Below, one piece after another: positions 9,401 through 14,725 of a DNA stretch of 23,281 nucleotides; position 1 is the stretch's first letter; every line of letters starts with the position of its first letter. The notes beneath the pieces are model-generated. The model saw nothing but the letters and a program-made list of their open reading frames with translations. It did not search any database and was not told the DNA's origin. The DNA is from an uncultured Lachnospiraceae bacterium. GTDB lineage: Bacteria > Bacillota > Clostridia > Lachnospirales > Lachnospiraceae. The stretch spans positions 1 through 23,281 of the forward strand of contig CAJTRK010000042.1 of NCBI GenBank assembly GCA_910578475.1, read 5' to 3'. A program made the translations under genes and the position numbers.

Positions 9401-9943
9401 TCAGTTTTCTTTAATATCTAACACGTCCTCTTTTACGACTCCAATCAGCTCTTTCTTCACACGATGCACATATTGTCTTGATATGCCAAGTTCTAAAGCA
9501 GTCTGCTGATTCGTATACCCTTTTAAAAAAATCAGGTCAAAAATCTGCTTTTTCTTTCCGTTTAGCCTGTCCTGAATTCTTAGTAGTTCATCTCTCACCA
9601 GCGTATCCTCCAATAAATTATCTTCACTTCTTTTTTCCTCCAGTTCACGTCCGTCTGCTTCAATCACATAGTCATTATATCTGCGGCTTTTTCTATAAAG
9701 CTCAAAATATTTATTTTTAAGCGCAGTCGTCAGATATTTTACAGTTTGCCCGTCATCGCCATAAAAACTCATACTGCATACTGCCTCCCATAATGTCATT
9801 GCAAATTCTGCATACATATTCTCTTCTTCGTCTTTATACAGGATTCTTACATATTTCCTGATAAGAGGCCGGAATCTATGCAGCAGCATACTGAATTTCT
9901 CCTTATCCTTTTTTATCTCACATATCAGTTCAGAAACACCCAC
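9401..9943 (-). CDS. TcdR/UviA-like RNA polymerase sigma factor
   Basis: A 180-aa sigma-70 family protein made of region 2 and region 4 only. Region 2 is about residues 18-90 (MLLHRFRPLIRKYVRILYKDEE, then KYLTTALKNKYFELYRKSRR). Region 4 has a helix-turn-helix at about 142-166 (GYTNQQTALELGISRQYVHR). From memory, these segments match C. difficile TcdR closely in order and spacing (FKPLVKKLSRVLHYEE, VKYIHKSLLNKTFELSRR, LKGYSDREISVKLKISRQAV). The start is GTG with GGAGGG 8 nt upstream. It leads the holin-muramidase transcript, and a matching promoter lies before it (9968-9995), suggesting autoregulation. Sigma-factor identity is highly likely; group assignment is by eye and a phage ArpU-like or ECF factor is the alternative. 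Confidence 0.85.
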   Translation of the reverse strand: MGVSELICEIKKDKEKFSMLLHRFRPLIRKYVRILYKDEEENMYAEFAMTLWEAVCSMSFYGDDGQTVKYLTTALKNKYFELYRKSRRYNDYVIEADGRELEEKRSEDNLLEDTLVRDELLRIQDRLNGKKKQIFDLIFLKGYTNQQTALELGISRQYVHRVKKELIGVVKEDVLDIKEN

Positions 9944-9967
9944 TTTTATTTCCCTCCATTATGAGAA

Positions 9968-9995
9968 AAAAAGATAGATATCTCAAAAACGTAAA
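9968..9995 (-). promoter_or_regulatory. Predicted autoregulatory TcdR-type promoter of the sigma gene (P1)
   Basis: On the minus strand, TTTACG (9995-9990), a 16-nt spacer, then CTTTTT (9973-9968). The GGAGGG ribosome binding site (9957-9952) and the GTG start at 9943 follow. It differs from P2 of the Rhs gene by one base in the -35 hexamer and by none in the -10 hexamer. The spacers also share TTTT and GAT(A/T)TC at matching positions. The predicted leader is very short, about 18 nt. Confidence 0.6.
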
Positions 9996-10088
9996 CCTGA
10001 TTGGAATATTAAATTTTCTAAGAATGGTCCTGAAACCCTTCTGTTCGCTGAAATTAAAATGTTAAAGTGAATAACTTACATTAGAACG

Positions 10089-10116
10089 ATGATACGAAGA
10101 AAATCAAAAGCGTAAA
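10089..10116 (-). promoter_or_regulatory. Possible vegetative promoter of the sigma gene
   Basis: TTTACG (10116-10111), a 16-nt spacer, and TATCAT (10094-10089), one mismatch from TATAAT. This would give basal expression of the sigma factor from a leader of about 140 nt. The evidence is only hexamer similarity plus position between the terminator and the gene. Confidence 0.35.
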
Positions 10117-10263
10117 ATAAATTTCTTATATCCAAAATACCATATCTTCAATGCGCAAAATCCGTGTTGTAAAACTTTGTCGAAAAATCAGAAAAATTTG
10201 CTTCTCCGCCTTATAACTGTTGCTCCCCAAATTACGGTAAGTGTTAATTTCCACACAAAAAGA

Positions 10264-10302
10264 AAAGGCATATGACGGTATCTGATATCGTCATATGCCT
10301 TT
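10264..10302 (-). terminator. Strong rho-independent terminator
   Basis: A perfect 14-bp stem (AAAGGCATATGACG at 10264-10277 with its complement at 10289-10302) encloses an 11-nt loop. On the minus strand the stem is followed by a T-rich run, TTTTCTTTTTG counting from the stem end. It terminates the transcript of the YQ-rich membrane protein gene and insulates the sigma-holin-Rhs locus. On plus the stem is followed by TTTATTTC, so weak bidirectional action is possible. Confidence 0.85.
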
Positions 10303-10357
10303 ATTTCAGCGGCTTTGAAGTTTTGAGGTTTCGTTCTTTCCTACAACCCTATTATAC

Positions 10358-10471
10358 TTATCCGTTTCGTATTGCAGAAATAATTTTTCTATACTGTTCT
10401 TCTATAAGTGCGGCTGTTTTCTTATTCAGATTTGAATCCAGATGGTGAATAGCAGGTGGTATAAAACAGCT
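10358..10471 (-). pseudogene. Possible short coding remnant between the YQ-rich gene and its terminator
   Basis: One minus-strand frame reads 37 codons with protein-like composition, including CFIPPAIHHLDSNLNKKTAA and LIEEQYRKIISAIRNG, and ends at TAA (10360-10358). It has no ATG, GTG or TTG start after the GGAGAG near 10480-10475, so it is either a 3' remnant of a lost gene or chance. I do not recognise the family. Confidence 0.2.
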
Positions 10472-10479
10472 TTTCTCTC

Positions 10480-11157
10480 CTAATAATATGTTCCCACGCC
10501 TACTGCCACAATAAAAATCACAATTAAAAAATACAGCGCAATGCCAATTCCGAACATAATGAGATATGCTTTGAAGAAATTAGACTTACTCTTTTTCTCC
10601 GTTTTGCTGAACGCCCATACGAACATCATGACAATGTTCACACAGGGAACCAGCATAAGCAGCATGGAAATCAGCCATTCGCTCATTTTTACAGGCTCTT
10701 CCAAATCCAGCTGTGACGACTGGTACGGATTCTGATAACCGCCGCTTCCATAACTGCCGTAGCTGCCGCCATAATTTCCGCCGTTGTAATTGCCGTTATT
10801 ATAAGTTCCATTATAAGTATTGTTCTGATAGCTGCCGTTTTGGCCATATTGCGGATAACCGGACTGCTGCTGATAGGCTCCGTCATTCTGGTATGTACCA
10901 TTGTTCTGATAAGCGTTTCCCTGTTGATAAGCGTCATTACTCTGATAACCGCTTCCCTGCTGATACGCGTCGTTGCTCTGGTATCCGCTTCCCTGTTGAT
11001 ACGCGTCATTGCTCTGATAGGCGTTTCCCTGTTGATAAGCGTCATTGCTCTGGTATCCGCCTGTCTGATACATATCGTTATTCTGATACGCTCCCTGTCC
11101 ATTCATATCGGGTTCTGTACCCGGCTGCTGCTCCTGATAAAGATTATTGCTGTCCAT
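10480..11157 (-). CDS. YQ/N-rich low-complexity protein with two C-terminal membrane helices
   Basis: 225 aa from the ATG at 11157, chosen because GAGAGGAAAA precedes it; an in-frame TTG at 11199 lies inside a repeated leader element. Residues 1-150 are Tyr/Gln/Asn/Gly-rich and disordered-looking. They include four consecutive 12-residue units (consensus (S/N)(G/A)YQSNDAYQQG, residues 33-80) and a GNYGGSYGSYGSGG segment. The C-terminus has two hydrophobic helices (about 160-183 and 200-224) separated by a basic loop KTEKKSKSNFF. The MSEWL(I)..LLLM(L)(V/I)PCVNIVM.FVWAF pattern resembles small membrane proteins often seen in Lachnospiraceae. Function is unknown; a prion-like or condensate-forming tail anchored to the membrane is possible from composition alone. 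Confidence 0.75.
   Translation of the reverse strand: MDSNNLYQEQQPGTEPDMNGQGAYQNNDMYQTGGYQSNDAYQQGNAYQSNDAYQQGSGYQSNDAYQQGSGYQSNDAYQQGNAYQNNGTYQNDGAYQQQSGYPQYGQNGSYQNNTYNGTYNNGNYNGGNYGGSYGSYGSGGYQNPYQSSQLDLEEPVKMSEWLISMLLMLVPCVNIVMMFVWAFSKTEKKSKSNFFKAYLIMFGIGIALYFLIVIFIVAVGVGTYY
10918..11061 (-). repeat. In-frame tandem repeat, 4 x 36 bp
   Basis: Four adjacent 36-bp units encode 12-residue blocks with the core YQSNDAYQQG, differing only in the first two residues (GG, NA, SG, SG). A fifth degenerate unit (NAYQNNGTYQND) follows. The near identity at DNA level implies recent slippage or recombination, so copy number probably varies between strains. Confidence 0.88.
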
Positions 11158-11160
11158 TCT

Positions 11161-11206
11161 TTTCCTCTCATTCCGCCGCCTAAGCGGCAATTTAATCAAT
11201 GGGACT
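11161..11206 (-). promoter_or_regulatory. Hairpin-RBS leader element, copy 1 (YQ-rich gene)
   Basis: Minus strand: TCCCATTGATTAAATT, then a GCCGC-TTAG-GCGGC hairpin, then GGAATGAGAGGAA directly before the start codon. Nearly the same sequence lies before the ketopantoate reductase-family gene (14600-14642), and a diverged copy lies before the TraX gene (12589-12635). The GC hairpin sits about 16 nt from the ATG, just above the ribosome binding site. Confidence 0.6.
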
Positions 11207-11240
11207 TGAGACGCTGCGCGTCGCTTGGTTTTCTTGTACC

Positions 11241-11246
11241 ATTATA
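11241..11246 (-). promoter_or_regulatory. Possible -10 element of the YQ-rich gene promoter
   Basis: TATAAT on the minus strand directly after the DUF2752 stop codon (GATATAATGG context). The corresponding -35 (TACACG at 17 nt) is weak. It suggests that the YQ-rich gene may be transcribed on its own, with a leader carrying the hairpin element. Confidence 0.4.
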
Positions 11247-11705
11247 TCATAGAATTTGGAGAGCGTGTAGTATTTGTTCGTAAAACGGTAATATTTTGGC
11301 CAGGATATTATCTTTCATATAGACATAGGGTTCTCTGTCGGGGAAAAAGCAATACATCCGCACGAAGTATAAGATGACAAACAAAAGGATTGATGTTACA
11401 ATCAGAAACTTCATTCCTTTCGCGCGTTTTCCCCCTATATATCTGTTCCACAGATAATAAAGCATAATACCGGCAGCCGGTATGCCCATCGGGTGCATCC
11501 GGACGGACTGCCCGATTCTGCCTGTCAGAAGATAGAACAGGGAACGTGTCATGCCGCAGCCCGGACAGGGCAGCCCGGTCAGAACGACCATCGGACAAAA
11601 CGCATGGAATACAACATTCATCATAATCATAACGAACACTATCGTGACAGCGGCCGGCCATAAGTTTTTAATATCCTGACAGATACGTTCTTTTATTTCT
11701 TTCAT
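11247..11705 (-). CDS. DUF2752 family membrane protein
   Basis: 152 aa from MKEIKERIC; an in-frame ATG four codons earlier (11717) has only a 1-nt gap to AAAGG, so I prefer 11705. The family signature CPGCGMTRS is at residues 47-55, with another Cys at 37. Hydrophobic helices lie at about residues 17-36, 75-90 and 99-122. Function is unknown; the conserved Cys pairs suggest metal or disulfide chemistry at the membrane. It is followed by the YQ-rich membrane protein, and such small membrane proteins often neighbour each other in Clostridia. Confidence 0.85.
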   Translation of the reverse strand: MKEIKERICQDIKNLWPAAVTIVFVMIMMNVVFHAFCPMVVLTGLPCPGCGMTRSLFYLLTGRIGQSVRMHPMGIPAAGIMLYYLWNRYIGGKRAKGMKFLIVTSILLFVILYFVRMYCFFPDREPYVYMKDNILAKILPFYEQILHALQIL

Positions 11706-11735
11706 ATTTATAACCATGCCTTTTTCTTAGTCTGC
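11703..11735 (-). promoter_or_regulatory. GGCATGGTTAT leader element (DUF2752 copy)
   Basis: Shares AG(A/T)CT(A/G)AGA(A/G)AAAGG and CATGGTTAT..ATATGAAA with the uxuB leader, although the two proteins are unrelated. AAAGG is 1 nt from the first ATG and 13 nt from the second, so neither start has ideal spacing; two alternative starts four codons apart are preserved in both copies. Confidence 0.5.
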
Positions 11736-11802
11736 AAATTTGCAACCGTAAGGCGCAAACATTCAATGAAGAATGCATGCTTTTCGCATATTTCCTTCAC
11801 AT

Positions 11803-12585
11803 TTACACACCGGGAAATAAAATCAGCTTTATCCCGTAAAGAAACAACAGATGCAGCGGATAGAACCAGTAATAGAACGCTTTGGGAAGCTGCCTTCCCT
11901 TTTTCCCGTTATAATAATAAATAAAACAAAAAGCAAACAAACCGTACAATTCGCTCATGCTCGCCTGCATGTATATGGCCAGAGGAATGTCCTTCCCCCA
12001 GTATCTTATCACATAGAGCATGACCTGCCCCAGATAAATTACGCCAGAGCCAAATACGAACTGATGCAGAAAACTGCCTCCGCACAAATAGAATACGATA
12101 ATCAGGAGCACACCCATTAACATGTAATCCGTTTTCAGCACAACCGCCGCCGCGCAGCACAGCAAAACACCCAAAAACTGCCAAAAAAGCTTTCCATGCA
12201 ATTTTTCCAGAAGGCATAACCCCAATACGCCGAGAAACAATGTCCAGTATACGTTCTGCGAAGCCATCGAAATGACGCTGCCTTCTATCGCCAGGTCAAA
12301 TGGGACTTCGGAAATCAGCGCAAAAGAAAACAGCCGCAGCAGATAACGCTTTCTGCTATGCGTATAACGGAATCCCTCGGATGCCATAAAGGCAAACAGA
12401 ATAAAGGCAATCCGTCCCACATGTCTTCCCAGGTCATAAATATCATTCACCGTATCGGTCAGATTCCCCTGCATCTCCAACCATCCCCTGTAAGCCGCAA
12501 AAACAACGACAAAAAAATGGTCAATCAACATGGAGAGATAAGCAACATGCTTCAAAAAAGCGCTGCTGATTGCATATTTTTTCAT
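11803..12585 (-). CDS. TraX family multi-pass membrane protein
   Basis: 260 aa and strongly hydrophobic, with about 8 helices. Family hallmarks are KHVAYLSMLIDHFF near the N-terminus, RHVGRIAFILFAFMASEGFRYT (GR.AF...F...EGF.YT), YLLRLFSFALISEVPFDLA, and YYWFYPLHLLFLYGIK at the C-terminus. TraX was named for F-pilin N-acetylation on F plasmids. Chromosomal homologues without a conjugation locus are common in Bacillota and probably acylate other surface molecules. No conjugation genes are visible here. The ATG is preceded by GGGGGG and a GC hairpin of the repeated leader type. Confidence 0.87.
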   Translation of the reverse strand: MKKYAISSAFLKHVAYLSMLIDHFFVVVFAAYRGWLEMQGNLTDTVNDIYDLGRHVGRIAFILFAFMASEGFRYTHSRKRYLLRLFSFALISEVPFDLAIEGSVISMASQNVYWTLFLGVLGLCLLEKLHGKLFWQFLGVLLCCAAAVVLKTDYMLMGVLLIIVFYLCGGSFLHQFVFGSGVIYLGQVMLYVIRYWGKDIPLAIYMQASMSELYGLFAFCFIYYYNGKKGRQLPKAFYYWFYPLHLLFLYGIKLILFPGV

Positions 12586-12588
12586 TCT

Positions 12589-12635
12589 AACCCCCCACGC
12601 CGCCTTTGGCGGCTCAAATAGAAATGAGACTTAGA
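12589..12635 (-). promoter_or_regulatory. Hairpin-RBS leader element, diverged copy 3 (TraX gene)
   Basis: Minus strand: AAGTCTCATTTCTATTTGA, then a GCCGCC-AAA-GGCGGC hairpin (12613-12599), then GTGGGGGG before the ATG. It has the same order of parts as the copies at 11161 and 14600: AAGTCYCAT-like box, A/T tract, GC hairpin, ribosome binding site, start. Sequence identity is lower. Confidence 0.45.
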
Positions 12636-12643
12636 ACTTCTTC

Positions 12644-13684
12644 TCACGCTAATATCTCCCGCAAATCAGCGCACAACGCTTCTACCGCGCTCTTTTTCGT
12701 TGCCCAACTCGTACAGAAACGCACCGCGCTGTGTCCGGCGTCCATACGCTGCTGGTAAGTATAGCAATATTTTTCGCCCAGTTTGGCAAGCGCCTCATCC
12801 GGCAATATCGGAAAAATCTGATTCGTCCGGTTTTCCACGAGAAACGGAATCTGTTTCCGATAAAGGACTTCCCGAATCCGTTCCGCCAGTTCATTTGCGT
12901 ATTCGGATATTTTCAAATATAAATCATCTTCAAAAAGTGTCAGGAATTGAATACCTAACAACCTTCCTTTCGCGAGCATTCCGCCGTGCTGCTTAATTAC
13001 ATAACGGAAATCCTCCTGAATTGCCGGATTCATAATGACAACCGCTTCACCGAACAACGCGCCAACTTTCGTGCCTCCGATATAAAAAACGTCGGATAGT
13101 CTTGCCAAATCCGGCAGCATTACATCGTTATCCGCCGCCGTAAGTCCATAGCCGAGTCTTGCGCCATCCACAAACAGGTAAAGGTTGTTTTTCCTGCATA
13201 CGGAAGAAAGCGCCTCAAGCTCCGCCAGTGTGTACAGCGTTCCAAGTTCCGTGGGCTGTGAGATATAAACCATCTTGGGCTGTACAATGTGTTCGAAGCT
13301 ATCGTCAGAAATATGTGCCTGATAGTATTCTTCCACCTGTTCAGCTGTCAGTTTTCCATTTCCCGACATTAATGTGAGCACTTTATGGCCAACCGCTTCA
13401 ATTGCCCCCGTTTCATGCGCATTGATATGCGCCGTCTGCGCGGCAAGCACGCCCTGATGCGTCCGCAGCGCCGCTGCAATAACGGTCGCATTGGTCTGTG
13501 TTCCTCCCACAAGAAAATGAACCGCGGCGTCTTTTGACTGGCATTTCTCTAAAATCAGTTCCCTTGCCTGCCTGCAATAGGTATCGCATCCATAGCCTTC
13601 CGTCTGCTCCATATTCGTCTGAGCGAGACGCTCCATAATCTTCTCATGGGCCCCTTCATTATAGTCACAGTTAAAATATATCAT
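12644..13684 (-). CDS. ltaE: Low-specificity threonine aldolase-like PLP enzyme
   Basis: 346 aa, fold-type I PLP enzyme of the beta-eliminating lyase/threonine aldolase family, usual length about 340-350. It would split L-threonine or L-allo-threonine to glycine and acetaldehyde in the cytoplasm. The PLP lysine is K206 in FYIGGTKVGALFGEAVVI; VDGARLGYG (172-180) carries the PLP-binding Asp; FLVGGTQTNATV (58-68) binds phosphate; HINAHETGAIE (87-96) is the His region. The gene starts 17 nt after the stop of the upstream reductase-family gene, so the two are probably co-transcribed. The ribosome binding site GGGAGG is about 12 nt from the ATG. Substrate preference cannot be read from sequence; a related aminotransferase or tyrosine-phenol-lyase type is less likely. 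Confidence 0.86.
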   Translation of the reverse strand: MIYFNCDYNEGAHEKIMERLAQTNMEQTEGYGCDTYCRQARELILEKCQSKDAAVHFLVGGTQTNATVIAAALRTHQGVLAAQTAHINAHETGAIEAVGHKVLTLMSGNGKLTAEQVEEYYQAHISDDSFEHIVQPKMVYISQPTELGTLYTLAELEALSSVCRKNNLYLFVDGARLGYGLTAADNDVMLPDLARLSDVFYIGGTKVGALFGEAVVIMNPAIQEDFRYVIKQHGGMLAKGRLLGIQFLTLFEDDLYLKISEYANELAERIREVLYRKQIPFLVENRTNQIFPILPDEALAKLGEKYCYTYQQRMDAGHSAVRFCTSWATKKSAVEALCADLREILA

Positions 13685-13701
13685 CGTTCCGTCAGTCCTC
13701 C

Positions 13702-14598
13702 CTACCGAATCTTTTCCATAAATATATCATTAACCGGTGTGGCAATGCAATGTTTCTTTCCCAATTCGCAAATCGTTCCCGCAAAAAGCACGACTTCCGT
13801 CTTCCTTCCCGCTTTACTGTCCTGACGCATGGACGGCTCCCCGTCCGGATTCAGACCGTCGATAATTCCCACCCACTCATGCAAGTCTTTTTCCGTCAGG
13901 TCAACGCCCTCCGCATTCGCTACGAGAATCGTTTCCCGCATGGCCGCCTTCATCATTTCTCTTGCTTCACCCTCTTTTTGCACATCCCGGTAAGTACCTC
14001 CATACAGCGCAAGGGTCTGATTCACGCCTACATTACACAGCAGTTTCGCCCACATGGCATGGCGCATATTCTCCGGACAGGAATAAGGAAATCCCGTTTC
14101 GTCAAAAAATAATTTCACGACATCCAGATTTTTCTTTTTCCCCTCATCCAGAACGCCCAGGGCGAGTTCTCCGGGATTGGTGCAGACTGCCGCATTTCCT
14201 TCCTTCATGGCAGCCATCTTCTGCGCGATACAGTGAATCACTTTTTCCTTTCCAAACTTTCTTCCCAGGTCTTCTTCGCTGCGAATGCCGTTCAGCGCGG
14301 AAAGCAGAATCGTATCCGGACCGACCAGATGCGCCACCTCTTCCATCGCCTGTTCGAGCGCGCCATATTTTACCGTAAAAAGCAACAGTTGTGCCGATTC
14401 CGTCTCTTCGGCCGCATCCCGATAATTAAAGTCACAAACTTTCCCGTTAAATGTGACGGTCTCTTTCCGGTATCGTTCGATTCGCTCTTTGTCCGCAAGC
14501 ACACGAACACATTCTTTTCCAAGTTTCCGGGTAAAAAAATCCGCATACATGACGCCGAGCGCGCCCAGTCCTACAATATCGATATGTTGAATCTTCAT
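13702..14598 (-). CDS. Ketopantoate reductase (ApbA/PanE) family protein
   Basis: 298 aa, cytoplasmic NAD(P)H-dependent reductase. The N-terminal Rossmann motif is GLGALG (10-15). The C-terminal helical domain carries K185 (in MWAKLLCNVGVNQ) and S256/E268 (in PSMRQDSKAGRKTEV), at positions matching the catalytic Lys and substrate-binding Ser/Glu of PanE. Ketopantoate reductase makes D-pantoate for CoA synthesis, but panB/panC are absent here. Linkage to a threonine aldolase and hexuronate genes allows a different 2-oxo-acid substrate, so I give no gene symbol. ATG with AGGAGAGGAAGT upstream, behind a repeated hairpin leader. Confidence 0.85.
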   Translation of the reverse strand: MKIQHIDIVGLGALGVMYADFFTRKLGKECVRVLADKERIERYRKETVTFNGKVCDFNYRDAAEETESAQLLLFTVKYGALEQAMEEVAHLVGPDTILLSALNGIRSEEDLGRKFGKEKVIHCIAQKMAAMKEGNAAVCTNPGELALGVLDEGKKKNLDVVKLFFDETGFPYSCPENMRHAMWAKLLCNVGVNQTLALYGGTYRDVQKEGEAREMMKAAMRETILVANAEGVDLTEKDLHEWVGIIDGLNPDGEPSMRQDSKAGRKTEVVLFAGTICELGKKHCIATPVNDIFMEKIR

Positions 14599-14599
14599 A

Positions 14600-14642
14600 C
14601 TTCCTCTCCTTCCGCCGCGTAAGCGGCATTTTAATCATGGGA
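14600..14642 (-). promoter_or_regulatory. Hairpin-RBS leader element, copy 2 (reductase gene)
   Basis: Minus strand: TTCCCATGATTAAAATGCC, hairpin GCCGC-TTAC-GCGGC (14627-14614), then GGAAGGAGAGGAAGT and the ATG. About 37 of 40 positions match the copy at 11161-11206, although the downstream genes are unrelated. Confidence 0.6.
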
Positions 14643-14667
14643 ACTCTCATCGAACCTTGAAACGCTC

Positions 14668-14693
14668 ACAGCAGAGGCTTTCACCTCTGCTGT
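14668..14693 (-). terminator. 10-bp hairpin downstream of uxuB, terminator-like but without a U-run
   Basis: ACAGCAGAGG (14668-14677) pairs perfectly with CCTCTGCTGT (14684-14693) around a 6-nt loop, 33 nt past the uxuB stop codon. Neither strand has a T-run after the stem (minus continues GAGCGTTTC), so it is either a weak or processed 3' end that still lets transcription reach the reductase gene, or an mRNA-stabilising hairpin. Confidence 0.45.
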
Positions 14694-14725
14694 TCGCTGC
14701 AAATTATTTACATTTTGGTTGTTGG

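Larger units (their letters stand above)
9944..10263 (-). other. AT-rich control region upstream of the sigma-holin-muramidase-Rhs locus
   Basis: No credible gene is seen here on either strand. On minus, two boxes share TTTACG(T/C)TTTTGA, at 9995 and at 10116. The nearer has CTTTTT at a 16-nt spacing. The farther has TATCAT at the same spacing (10094-10089), close to a vegetative -10, and may be the basal promoter that starts the circuit. The region is bounded upstream by a strong terminator hairpin. Confidence 0.55.

Noticed and set aside
8430..9943. Prophage remnant as explanation for holin and muramidase
   Set aside because: No tail, capsid, terminase, integrase or repressor genes nearby. 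The sigma factor resembles TcdR, and a matching promoter precedes the Rhs gene. Phage origin of the parts is likely, but the present arrangement looks like a toxin-release module.
11157..11199. Upstream TTG start giving MIKLPLRRRNERKR at the YQ-rich protein
   Set aside because: This stretch is the repeated hairpin leader; the same sequence lies out of frame before the reductase gene, and the ATG at 11157 has the better ribosome binding site.
11803..12585. TraX as a sign of a conjugative element
   Set aside because: Chromosomal TraX-family proteins are common in Bacillota and no other transfer gene is present in the window.
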